A stretch of 37,393 nucleotides of DNA. Origin: Bacteroidales bacterium. Lineage in GTDB: Bacteria > Bacteroidota > Bacteroidia > Bacteroidales > VadinHA17. Position 1 is the stretch's first letter, and the number at the start of each line of letters is the position of its first letter. Position numbers and translations under genes: made by a program. The DNA is taken from NCBI GenBank assembly GCA_012514255.1, contig JAAZAP010000118.1, forward strand, positions 1-37,393, written 5' to 3'. Shown one piece after another: positions 19,349 to 26,635 of this stretch. The notes beneath the pieces were generated by a model. That model was not told the DNA's origin. It worked only from the letters and a program-made list of their open reading frames with translations, and made no database searches.

Positions 19349-19885
19349 ATGAGCAAAAATACAACAACAGAGAGGAGCAGGAGATACCTGAACCCATACC
19401 TGGGAGGGGTGCTCCTGGGCCTGGTGCTGCTGGCCGCCAACTTCGTCTCGGGAAGAGGTCTCGGGGCCAGCGGCGCAGTTAAGAGTGTGGTGGCCACAAC
19501 TATCGAAGCGGTTGACAAGGATGCGGCGTCAACCATGCCTTTTATGGCAGAATATGCCGAATCACACAGCGGCAACCCGATGAAATCATGGCTGGTGTTC
19601 GAGATGCTGGGTGTGATAGTTGGCGGTTTCCTTTCGGGAGCCGTCGCCGGTCGCCTGAAGCTTAAGGTGGAACATTCACCAAAGATCACCTCCCGCCGCA
19701 GGCTGATCTTCGCACTGATGGGAGGAATCCTTTTCGGCTTCGGCTCACAGATAGGGCGTGGATGCACCAGCGGCTCAGCCCTGAGTGGCATGGCTGTTCT
19801 GTCAATGGGAGGATTCATCACCATGATGGCAATCTTCGGCACCGCCTTCGCCCTTGCGTATTTCTTCAGGAGAAACTGGATTTAA
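19349..19885 (+). CDS. YeeE/YedE-family sulfur transporter, first half-size protein
   Basis: This 178-residue membrane protein has about four hydrophobic segments and the motif FGSQIGRGCTSGSALSGMA, whose GRGCTSG is typical of YeeE/YedE (TsuA-like) proteins. In TsuA, conserved cysteines pass thiosulfate across the membrane by hydrogen-bond relay. A full YeeE/YedE has about 350-400 residues; this gene and the next together make 374, so the two probably form one transporter. The loop after the first segment (ATTIEAVDKDAASTMPF) is not recognised. The start lies 22 bases after the NrfD gene. Confidence 0.85.
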   Translation: MSKNTTTERSRRYLNPYLGGVLLGLVLLAANFVSGRGLGASGAVKSVVATTIEAVDKDAASTMPFMAEYAESHSGNPMKSWLVFEMLGVIVGGFLSGAVAGRLKLKVEHSPKITSRRRLIFALMGGILFGFGSQIGRGCTSGSALSGMAVLSMGGFITMMAIFGTAFALAYFFRRNWI

Positions 19886-19887
19886 TG

Positions 19888-19895
19888 AAAGGAGG
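19888..19895 (+). promoter_or_regulatory. Strong Shine-Dalgarno sequence before the second YeeE gene
   Basis: AAAGGAGG, followed by AAATT and the ATG at 19901, is a nearly perfect anti-16S match at ideal spacing. Most genes in the window lack such a site, as usual in Bacteroidota, so this one may set the expression ratio of the two transporter halves. Confidence 0.7.
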
Positions 19896-19900
19896 AAATT

Positions 19901-20491
19901 ATGGGACCATTAGCACCTTATGAAATAATAACGGAGAACACCAATTTTCTCCTCGCATTCTTTATTGGCATAGCCTTCGGATGGGTACTCGAGAGCTCCG
20001 GCTTCTCCTCCAGCCGCAAACTTGCCGGTATCTTCTACGGTTATGATGCCGTGGTACTCAAGGTCTTCTTCACCGGGGCCATCACCTGTATGCTGGGACT
20101 GCTTTTTATGAGCCTGTTCGGATGGATTGACCTTGACCTGGTTTATGTTAATCCCACATACCTTACTTCAGCAATAATCGGCGGAGTGGTCATGGGAGCA
20201 GGATTCATCATGGGTGGATTCTGCCCGGGCACCAGTTTCTGCGCCGCGGCAATAGGAAAGATTGATGCCATGGTATTTGTCGGTGGACTCTTCATCGGTG
20301 TATACGGATTTGCCTTCACCTATCCCTGGTGGGAGAAGATGTACATGGCAAAATATCTCGGTGAGCCGAAGGTGAGTGAGAAGCTGGGTATGTCTGACGG
20401 ACTCTTCGGGCTGCTGCTGATAGTTGTGGCTCTGGGGATGTTTGTGGTGGCTGAGTGGGCTGAAAAGAAGTGGCCCAGGGAGGAGTACTGA
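19901..20491 (+). CDS. YeeE/YedE-family sulfur transporter, second half-size protein
   Basis: This 196-residue membrane protein has about five hydrophobic segments: about 15-33, 52-72, 88-106, 120-140 and 168-186. It carries the family motif GGFCPGTSFCAAAIGKIDA, with two cysteines in the pore-lining position, preceded by GAGFIMGG. SSGFSSSRKLAGIFYGYD near the N-terminus is also typical. It is inferred to pair with the preceding protein to import thiosulfate or a related sulfur species. The start is fixed by the strong ribosome binding site at 19888. It ends in a charged tail, EKKWPREEY. Confidence 0.87.
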   Translation: MGPLAPYEIITENTNFLLAFFIGIAFGWVLESSGFSSSRKLAGIFYGYDAVVLKVFFTGAITCMLGLLFMSLFGWIDLDLVYVNPTYLTSAIIGGVVMGAGFIMGGFCPGTSFCAAAIGKIDAMVFVGGLFIGVYGFAFTYPWWEKMYMAKYLGEPKVSEKLGMSDGLFGLLLIVVALGMFVVAEWAEKKWPREEY

Positions 20492-20562
20492 TTCAGTCTG
20501 ATAAGAGATTGAACCCTTTACTTAAATGATGGTTATACTATAACAATAGAAAACATAATACG

Positions 20563-21186
20563 ATGAAACAGCTAAAATTACTTGCACTCTTTGTGATCCC
20601 GCTGGGGATAATCATTGCTGCCGTACCACCTGACAGGGTTAAGCATTTCAGGCTGACGGCCGACGAGCTGCTGCAGGAGGCCGGAGCGGGCGTACAGTTC
20701 ATCTCGCCTGACGTGGTGGCAGACATGCTGGTGCAGAAAGATCCCTCGCTGAGGCTGATTGATGTTCGCACGCCAGAGGAGTTTGATGCATATCACATGG
20801 ATGGCGCCATCAACATACCCCTTAGCAATCTGTTATCTGATGAGTATACAGATATCCTCCACCAGGATGCCTATATGAACGTATTCTATTCAAACGGTTC
20901 TGTTTATGCCAACCAGGCATGGATGATCACCAGGCAGCTGGGGTATGAGAATAACTTTGTGCTGGAGGGCGGGCTGAACTACTGGTTTGGAAACATTCTG
21001 TCGCCGGAGGCTCCATCGCAGACCAGCCCCAATGAAGAGTTCGCGAAGTACGACTTCCGCAAGAGCGCTGCTGCCGCACTGGGTGGCGGCGGAGTTGTTG
21101 CCACCGACAATGTCGCCCCTGCCGTAAAGGCGGTCAGGCCGCCTGTAATATCAAAGGCTAAGAAGAAGCCGTCAGGTGGTTGTTGA
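20563..21186 (+). CDS. Membrane-anchored rhodanese-like protein with a single C-terminal cysteine
   Basis: This 207-residue protein has an N-terminal hydrophobic anchor or signal (residues 5-21, LKLLALFVIPLGIIIAA), so it sits in the periplasm or on the membrane. Residues about 45-147 are a rhodanese domain: LRLIDVRTPEEFDAYHMDGA and INIPLSNL are typical. In the active-site loop, NVFYSNGSVYANQAW has Ser110 where catalytic rhodaneses have Cys. A flexible Ala/Pro/Lys-rich tail of about 60 residues ends KKKPSGGC, and C207 is the only Cys in the whole protein. Either it is a non-catalytic sensor or binding protein, or the tail cysteine carries the persulfide; the second is speculation. It is the last gene of the module, 71 bases after the transporter gene. 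Confidence 0.85.
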   Translation: MKQLKLLALFVIPLGIIIAAVPPDRVKHFRLTADELLQEAGAGVQFISPDVVADMLVQKDPSLRLIDVRTPEEFDAYHMDGAINIPLSNLLSDEYTDILHQDAYMNVFYSNGSVYANQAWMITRQLGYENNFVLEGGLNYWFGNILSPEAPSQTSPNEEFAKYDFRKSAAAALGGGGVVATDNVAPAVKAVRPPVISKAKKKPSGGC

Positions 21187-21189
21187 TTT

Positions 21190-21220
21190 TTTGTGGTAAC
21201 GGAAAAATAATTTACATTTG
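21190..21220 (+). promoter_or_regulatory. Consensus Bacteroidota promoter for tRNA-Arg
   Basis: TTTG at 21190-21193, exactly 19 bases, then TACATTTG at 21213-21220: a full match to TTTG-N19-TAnnTTTG. Transcription should begin near 21227, a few bases before the tRNA at 21236. The -33 element begins four bases after the rhodanese stop codon. Confidence 0.8.
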
Positions 21221-21235
21221 CGCCTGCAAACAGGC

Positions 21236-21307
21236 GGCCCTATAGTTCAATGGATAGAACGCGGGTTTCCTAAACCTGAAATCCAGGTTCGATTCCTGGT
21301 GGGGCTA
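21236..21307 (+). tRNA. tRNA-Arg, anticodon CCT (reads AGG)
   Basis: The cloverleaf was folded by hand. The acceptor stem is GGCCCTA with TGGGGCT (two G-U pairs, including G1-U72) and discriminator A at 21307. The D stem is GTTC/GAAC with loop AATGGATA. The anticodon stem is CGGGT/ACCTG with loop TTCCTAA, giving anticodon CCT. The variable loop is AAAT. The T stem is CCAGG/CCTGG with loop TTCGATT. CCA is not encoded. AGG is a common Arg codon in the genes of this window, consistent with a dedicated tRNA. Confidence 0.93.
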
Positions 21308-21336
21308 CTGAAAGCCCTGTGTGTGGGCCTGCAAAT

Positions 21337-21373
21337 AAAAGATGCCCTGGAGCTGAATCCCGGGCATCTTTTT
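21337..21373. terminator. Strong bidirectional rho-independent terminator
   Basis: AAAAGATGCCC (21337-21347) pairs perfectly over 11 bases with GGGCATCTTTT (21362-21372), with a 14-base loop and one further T. The A-run at the left gives a T-run on the other strand. It ends the tRNA transcript from the left and the aldo/keto reductase transcript from the right. The rest of 21308-21617 contains no convincing intact gene; see the remnant at 21415-21618. Confidence 0.85.
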
Positions 21374-21414
21374 CCTCTCTGACCGCATGGCTGATGAAGG
21401 CCAACGTTCTTCCC

Positions 21415-21618
21415 TTTCTTCTTAAACAGGCTTCCTGTGCCTTCCTTTATCTTGCTGAAGCCTGCGTCAACGCCCCGTTCGATCCTGTTGTTAACCCTGT
21501 TGGTTCCCTTGTCTTTGATGACCTCTTTGGGCCTGACTATCTGCATCAATGGGCTGACCGGACAAAATAAATGGCAACATCCGGGGATCAGAAGCAGTAC
21601 TGCCGGCAGGATAGAAAT
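21415..21618 (-). pseudogene. Possible remnant of a small lipoprotein gene
   Basis: In one minus-strand frame directly after the aldo/keto reductase gene the translation reads ISILPAVLLLIPGC, which looks like the end of a lipoprotein signal. It continues with a charged amphipathic stretch, KGTNRVNNRIERGVDAGFSK, and ends IKEGTGSLFKKK. Lys-rich tails like this occur in exported Bacteroidota proteins. There is no usable start codon at the right place (an in-frame TGA lies upstream), and the frame then runs senselessly through the terminator and antisense to the tRNA. I read it as a decayed fragment at best; chance is possible. Confidence 0.25.
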
Positions 21619-22424
21619 TATTTCAGTGCGTCAAGCAGGCTCATGTCATCATCTGAGATCTCAAAATTGATATCAATGTTCTGACGAATATATTCCGGAT
21701 GGACTGATTTGGGCAGTGGCAGTGCCCCTTTCTGAAGGACATATCTGACAGAAAGCTGGGCCACGCTCTTCCCGTATTTGTCTGCTATGCGGGCTATTTC
21801 ACTGTTCCTGAGGATTTTTCCTGTTGCCAGCGGGGAGTAGCCCTCAACGAGAATATTGTTCCTGCGGCAGAATTCGGCTATCTCCTCCTGTCTGTGGCCA
21901 ATGTGCAGCTTGATCTGGTTGACCATGGGCCTGATGCGGCAGTTTTCAAGAATGGCTTCCGTATCCCTGACATTGAAGTTTGATATCCCGATGGAACGTG
22001 TTTTGCCGCTCTCATAGAACTCCTCCATAGCCTTCCAGACCTCTATGTTTTCATTTGTATAATCTGTGCCGATCTCCGTCCAGGGCCACGGAGCATGTAT
22101 GAGGTAGAGATCTATATAGTCCAGGCCGATGTTCTTCATAGTGATCTCAGCGTGACGTACCGCCTTTTCGTAACTCTTTATCTCTGCAGGCAGCTTCGAG
22201 GTGACAAAGATCTCACTCCTGTCAATGCCGGAATCAATAACTGCCCGTCCAATATCAGCCTCATTGCCATATGCCTGTGCTGTGTCAACATGAAGGTATC
22301 CTGCCTTAAGGGCTTCTCTGACAGAGTTGTAAGCCACTTCGCCTGAAGGGATTTGCCATGTGCCGAAACCTATTGAGGGTATCTGTACTCCGTTGGCCAG
22401 TGTAAAGAAACTTTTGCTTTTCAT
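21618..22424 (-). CDS. Aldo/keto reductase
   Basis: This 268-residue NADPH-dependent oxidoreductase has the (alpha/beta)8 barrel of the AKR superfamily and most resembles the 2,5-diketo-D-gluconate reductase and methylglyoxal reductase group. The catalytic tetrad is complete: D47 and Y52 in HVDTAQAYGNE, K77 in FVTSKLP, and H110 in LYLIHAPWP. Cofactor-binding segments include SIGISNFNV, NQIKLHIG and ALPLPKSVHPEYIRQN. Substrate is unknown, probably small aldehydes or ketoacids. The protein is cytoplasmic with no signal peptide. It is transcribed alone toward the strong bidirectional terminator at 21337-21373. Confidence 0.92.
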   Translation of the reverse strand: MKSKSFFTLANGVQIPSIGFGTWQIPSGEVAYNSVREALKAGYLHVDTAQAYGNEADIGRAVIDSGIDRSEIFVTSKLPAEIKSYEKAVRHAEITMKNIGLDYIDLYLIHAPWPWTEIGTDYTNENIEVWKAMEEFYESGKTRSIGISNFNVRDTEAILENCRIRPMVNQIKLHIGHRQEEIAEFCRRNNILVEGYSPLATGKILRNSEIARIADKYGKSVAQLSVRYVLQKGALPLPKSVHPEYIRQNIDINFEISDDDMSLLDALK

Positions 22425-22496
22425 TGATGATCCTGTTTAATGAATGTTGAATATAATGATTCTGATATAATAACCGCCGGGGAAGGAAATTGTTGG

Positions 22497-22524
22497 GGGA
22501 TTTTCGATTTTGGGATTTTCGATT
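22497..22524. repeat. Direct repeat GGGATTTTCGATT, two copies
   Basis: The 13-base unit occurs at 22497-22509 and again at 22512-22524, a period of 15 bases, inside the 214-base divergent gap between the aldo/keto reductase and fucU. Nothing else certain is seen in that gap. Confidence 0.7.
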
Positions 22525-22638
22525 GGAGATATAATTAGAAAAGGCGGATGCGGGGACAGGAAGAGTTATAAAACTAATGACGGGTTGTGATTTGTCGTAC
22601 CAATCGATTATATTCACTACCTGTTAAAAACGAACGCT

Positions 22639-23070
22639 ATGCTTAAGGGAATTTCTCCTCTTATATCACCCGACCTGCTTGAGGTGATGGCCCGGATGGG
22701 ACACGGCGACGAGCTGGTGCTTGCTGACGCTCATTTCCCTGGGGAGAGCATCGGAAAAAGAGTGGTTCGCGCTGACGGGCTTCTCATAACAGATCTGCTT
22801 GGAGCGATCATGCCGCTGTTTGAGCTTGATACTTATGTCCCTCATCCCGTGCTGATGATGGAGCCTGTTCCGGGAGACACAACCGATCCGGCAGTTGAGG
22901 CAGCATATATGGCAGAAATAAAAAGGGAGATGACCGATCTGCCGCCTGTAAAAAAGCTGGACCGTTTTGCCTTCTACGAGCGTGCCGCAAAGGCATATGC
23001 AATAGTGATGACCGGCGAGACGGCAAAATATGGCAATATCATTCTTATAAAGGGAGTTACGCCAATTTAG
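22639..23070 (+). CDS. fucU: L-fucose mutarotase (RbsD/FucU family)
   Basis: This 143-residue cytoplasmic sugar mutarotase interconverts alpha and beta anomers of L-fucose. The sequence follows E. coli FucU closely along its length: [60 protein letters not shown], then [20 protein letters not shown] and [13 protein letters not shown]. The conserved His22 (in GHGDE) and Asp30 (in ADAHFP) are kept. No fucose isomerase, kinase or aldolase lies next to it, so it is an orphan here; the only sugar-kinase-like gene in the window (30161-31186) is far away and looks degenerate. It might serve an exogenous or glycan-derived fucose pathway encoded elsewhere. Confidence 0.93.
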   Translation: MLKGISPLISPDLLEVMARMGHGDELVLADAHFPGESIGKRVVRADGLLITDLLGAIMPLFELDTYVPHPVLMMEPVPGDTTDPAVEAAYMAEIKREMTDLPPVKKLDRFAFYERAAKAYAIVMTGETAKYGNIILIKGVTPI

Positions 23071-23171
23071 ATAAACCATTACTTCACGCTGCCTTCTTAT
23101 ATCAAGTATCGCTGTAGGTAAGCATATACAATAGTAGGAAATATAATCTTATAAATATTATTACAATTTCT

Positions 23172-24878
23172 ATGAAAACATCCCCTGTCACCCGATTTGT
23201 TTTTGTGTTCATTATATTGACAGTTTTTGGCGTGAGCAGCTCCTATTCACAGCGCCTCAGTCCAGGTCCGCAGGATCTCTCATTCTTTTCAGCGGTTGAT
23301 GACACAGACCAGCCTTATGCTGTGTACATCCCTGAGAACTTTGATGAATCTAAGGCATACCCTCTGGTGGTTTTTCTCCACGGTGCATGGTCAAACCACA
23401 GGCTGGGGATGAGAAGGCTCTTCGGGGTGGGTAACAGCCAGGGATATGATTTTATCAAGCCCGGTAACATACCTTATGAAACTGATGTTGAAGCCAGCAG
23501 GTACTGGCCCCCGTTCAGGCCGGTTGGCTACATTGCTGCAGCGCCGCTGGCACGGGGTACAGCCGGATACCAGGGTGTACCTGAGCAGGATGTGTATGAC
23601 ATGATAGATGACCTTAAATCGAGGTTCCTGATTGATGAGGACAGGTTGTACCTCACCGGCCTCTCGATGGGTGGCGGCGGCACTCTGTGGCTCGGGCTGA
23701 CCAGGCCGGACATATGGGCTGCCATAGCGCCTGTCTGCCCCGCTCCACCGGACGGCTCGGCAGAGCTGGCCGGCAATGCCTGCAATCTCCCCGTGCACCT
23801 GTTCATTGGAGACAAGGATTTTCTTTACGGTACAGCTATTGAATGGAAAGCGAAATTGGAGGCCACGGCACAGAGGCTTGACTACGTTGAGTACCCGGGA
23901 GTAGGACACAACAGCTGGGAGTGGGCATACAAGGACGGATTTATCTTCGACTGGTTCTCACAGTTCCGGCGTGATCTCTTCCCGGAAAAGGTTTCATTCA
24001 CAACGAAATGGTTCAGATACAACAAGGCCTACTGGGTAACATTTGATGATCTTGTTCCGGGTGAGATGGCAACAATCGATGCAAAATTTACCGGAAACAA
24101 CCGTATCGAGGTACAGACGTCGGGCCTTGGGGCTTTTACCCTTAACCTCGCGGGCCATCCGATGTTTGATGTGGCAAAAAAGGTATCTCTTATTGTTGAC
24201 GGCCAGTCCTTTTCGGTGAGGAGTGCCGATGCAGTCTCCTTCACCAGAACAAAGGGCAGCTGGACAAACAGAAAATTCACCCCCGGGCTGACAGCCAAAC
24301 AGCCTGGCGGAGAGGGCCCGATCTCCGCAGCCGTTGACGGGAGCCATATCTATGTCTACGGAACCGGCGGCGATCCATCACCGGAGGAGCTGGCAGCCCG
24401 CAGGGCGCAGGCGGCGGCTGCGGCCGACTGGATGGGCCGCGGAGGACGGATAATGGTTTTTCCCCGGGTCATCTCTGATCAGCAGGTAAGGCAGAGCGAT
24501 TATGTCACCTCCAACCTGGTACTCTTTGGCACCAGGGAGACAAACGCCATAATAGAAAAGTTTGCCGACAGGCTTCCCCTGCATCTTGACGTTGACGCCT
24601 CGGATTGCGGGCTGCTCTATATCTATCCCATGAACAGACATTACCTGCTCATAAACTCCGGACTTCCATGGTGGATCCCACCGAAACAGGCCGCCGGACA
24701 GCAGGGACTGACATTCATGGGCTCACGCATCGAAATGCTGAATAAATTCGGCGACTTCATACTGTTCCGCGAGAGTCCTGACAATGTAATCAAAGAGGGT
24801 ACATTTGACAACGAATGGAAACTTACGGAGCCTGATGCTGCCGCCCTTCAATCCTCAGGCGTAATAAACCTCAGATAG
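23172..24878 (+). CDS. Exported alpha/beta-hydrolase esterase (depolymerase/CE1-like)
   Basis: This 568-residue protein has a signal peptide (hydrophobic core RFVFVFIILTVFGVS, cleavage near SYSQ). Residues about 45-270 are an alpha/beta hydrolase of the polyhydroxybutyrate-depolymerase / feruloyl-esterase type. The oxyanion region is PLVVFLHGAWS, the nucleophile is S165 in TGLSMGGGG, the acid is D214 or D216 in FIGDKDF, and the base is H246 in GVGHNSWEW. Residues 280-568 form a second, beta-rich region that is hard to assign; AQAAAAADWMGRGG and NSGLPWWIPPKQ resemble the extra domain of large bacterial peptidases and esterases. It probably removes acyl groups from polysaccharides in the periplasm or outside. 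The second esterase gene follows after 156 bases. Confidence 0.82.
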   Translation: MKTSPVTRFVFVFIILTVFGVSSSYSQRLSPGPQDLSFFSAVDDTDQPYAVYIPENFDESKAYPLVVFLHGAWSNHRLGMRRLFGVGNSQGYDFIKPGNIPYETDVEASRYWPPFRPVGYIAAAPLARGTAGYQGVPEQDVYDMIDDLKSRFLIDEDRLYLTGLSMGGGGTLWLGLTRPDIWAAIAPVCPAPPDGSAELAGNACNLPVHLFIGDKDFLYGTAIEWKAKLEATAQRLDYVEYPGVGHNSWEWAYKDGFIFDWFSQFRRDLFPEKVSFTTKWFRYNKAYWVTFDDLVPGEMATIDAKFTGNNRIEVQTSGLGAFTLNLAGHPMFDVAKKVSLIVDGQSFSVRSADAVSFTRTKGSWTNRKFTPGLTAKQPGGEGPISAAVDGSHIYVYGTGGDPSPEELAARRAQAAAAADWMGRGGRIMVFPRVISDQQVRQSDYVTSNLVLFGTRETNAIIEKFADRLPLHLDVDASDCGLLYIYPMNRHYLLINSGLPWWIPPKQAAGQQGLTFMGSRIEMLNKFGDFILFRESPDNVIKEGTFDNEWKLTEPDAAALQSSGVINLR

Positions 24879-25034
24879 GATATCTGCTTAAGGGAACAAC
24901 TCAAATGAATTCGTACCAGATCATCAAAGTCAACTGTCGCATGAAACACACATGGGAATAAACTCAGAAAAGGGAATGATTATTCCATATCATGTCAATA
25001 GTGATTAATGTTAAAAAAACAGATAAACAATCCA

Positions 25035-26609
25035 ATGAAAACAAAAGCAGTAATGTCTTTTTTAATTCTGGCGGCCCTCATTACAGGATGTCGCAGCGAA
25101 AAGCTTTCGGAAGCTACCGTCAGGCTTGATGACGGCGTTGTTCAGGGTACCGTGGAGGAGGGCATAGCCGTCTTCAGGGGGATACCCTTCGCTGCCCCTC
25201 CGCTGGGTGAGCTGCGCTGGAAGGCGCCGCAACCTGTTGAGCCGTGGGATGGGATTCTGAAGGCAGATAGATATGCACCTCTGCCTGTACAGGTAAAAAC
25301 GCCCTGGATGGGTGATATTGAGATGTCTGAGGATTGCCTCTTTCTGAATGTGTGGACCCCGGCAAGATCATCACGGGAGAAGCTTCCGGTGATGGTCTGG
25401 ATCTACGGCGGAGGATTCTCCAACGGCGGCACCGCATCACCCCTCTACAGCGGTGACAATATTGCAAAAAACGGAGTCATCATGGTGAGCGTGGCATACC
25501 GTGTCGGCGCCCTCGGATTCCTTGCCCATCCTGAGCTGTCGGCGGAATCGGGAAACGGCGTCTCGGGCAATTACGGACTGCTTGACCAGATTGCCGGGCT
25601 GAAGTGGGTACAGGAGAATATTGAAGCCTTTGGCGGTGACCCCGCCAGGGTGACAATATTCGGAGAATCCGCCGGCGCCATATCGGTGAGCATGCTCTGT
25701 GCCTCACCCCTTGCAAAGGGACTCTTCAGCGGTGCCATCAGTCAGAGCGGCGGATCATTCGCTCCGGTGCGCGACAGCAGGGGCATGGGAGAATACATGG
25801 CCACACTCAGGGGTGCCGAACAGCAGGGGCTTGAGTTTGCCGAAAGAATGGGAGCCCAGGACCTTGAGGCACTCAGGACGGTACCGTATGACAGGTGGCT
25901 CGATGATCCGCTGTCGCAGATGGGCGGCTTTTGGCCCAATGCTGACGGTTACGTGATTGCCGGAGACCAGTACAAGCTCTATCAGGATGGCAATTACAAT
26001 GACGTGAACGTAATTATCGGTACCAACTCGGATGAGGGGTCCATGTTCGTTCAGCCGATGGAGCCGCAGCAGTATGCTGATATGATAAAGGCACGTTTCG
26101 GCCCGCTGGCAGCAAGGGCACTGGAGCTATACCCGGGCAATGACCAGCTCGAGGTATATCACTCCCTGTCAGACATTTTCCGTGAGACTTCCTTCGCATG
26201 GCCCTCATATGCCTGGGCACGGCTGCAGACAAAGACGGGCAGCTCCAGGGTATACACATATTACTTCGACCAGTTCAGGGCAGAACCACTGTTCCCCGAT
26301 GGCCCTGTGGCCAGAGGTGCCGCTCATGCCTCGGAGATGGCGTTCGTTTTCGGACATCTGGACCTTAACCCCGGTGTGCAGGCCACGGAAGAGGAAAAGG
26401 CCCTTTCAGACCTCATGATCAGGTACTGGACCAACTTTGCAAAGAGGGGCGACCCCAACGGTGAAGGCCTGCCTGAGTGGCTTCTGTTCAGTGAGGGGGA
26501 GGAGACTGTAATCTGTCTCAGGGGCGCCGAACCGGTGACAATAGCAGTACCAAACCTTGAAAAACTCAATTTTATGGATGAATATTTCCGGTGGCTGCGT
26601 CAAAAATAG
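25035..26609 (+). CDS. Type-B carboxylesterase lipoprotein
   Basis: This 524-residue member of the carboxylesterase/para-nitrobenzyl-esterase family carries a lipoprotein signal (MKTKAVMSFLILAALITGC, Cys19). The ATG at 25035 was chosen because the earlier one at 25008 would add nine residues before the signal. Family marks are AVFRGIPFAAPPLGELRWK, SEDCLFLNVWTP, the oxyanion GGGFSNGG, the nucleophile S212 in FGESAGA, the acid in NSDEGSMF, and the His in AAHASEMAFVFG. It is probably a surface or periplasmic esterase of broad substrate range. A HAD phosphatase gene follows after 26 bases, so they may form one operon. A short GGAAT/ATTCC inverted repeat lies upstream at 24973-24986. Confidence 0.9.
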   Translation: MKTKAVMSFLILAALITGCRSEKLSEATVRLDDGVVQGTVEEGIAVFRGIPFAAPPLGELRWKAPQPVEPWDGILKADRYAPLPVQVKTPWMGDIEMSEDCLFLNVWTPARSSREKLPVMVWIYGGGFSNGGTASPLYSGDNIAKNGVIMVSVAYRVGALGFLAHPELSAESGNGVSGNYGLLDQIAGLKWVQENIEAFGGDPARVTIFGESAGAISVSMLCASPLAKGLFSGAISQSGGSFAPVRDSRGMGEYMATLRGAEQQGLEFAERMGAQDLEALRTVPYDRWLDDPLSQMGGFWPNADGYVIAGDQYKLYQDGNYNDVNVIIGTNSDEGSMFVQPMEPQQYADMIKARFGPLAARALELYPGNDQLEVYHSLSDIFRETSFAWPSYAWARLQTKTGSSRVYTYYFDQFRAEPLFPDGPVARGAAHASEMAFVFGHLDLNPGVQATEEEKALSDLMIRYWTNFAKRGDPNGEGLPEWLLFSEGEETVICLRGAEPVTIAVPNLEKLNFMDEYFRWLRQK

Positions 26610-26635
26610 CTATCATTGCGCCGGAAAGAGGGACC

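Noticed and set aside
21247..21549. Minus-strand open frame of 100 codons running through the terminator and the tRNA
   Set aside because: Its C-terminal third is antisense to the tRNA and it reads through a perfect terminator. Only its first part resembles protein, and that is reported as a possible remnant.
21319..21570. Plus-strand open frame of 83 codons after the tRNA
   Set aside because: It begins before the terminator stem, reads through it, has no recognisable motif and no promoter.
26591..26635. GTG start extending the HAD phosphatase by 15 residues
   Set aside because: It overlaps the esterase gene; the ATG at 26636 has a good ribosome binding site and places the DxGG motif at the usual distance.
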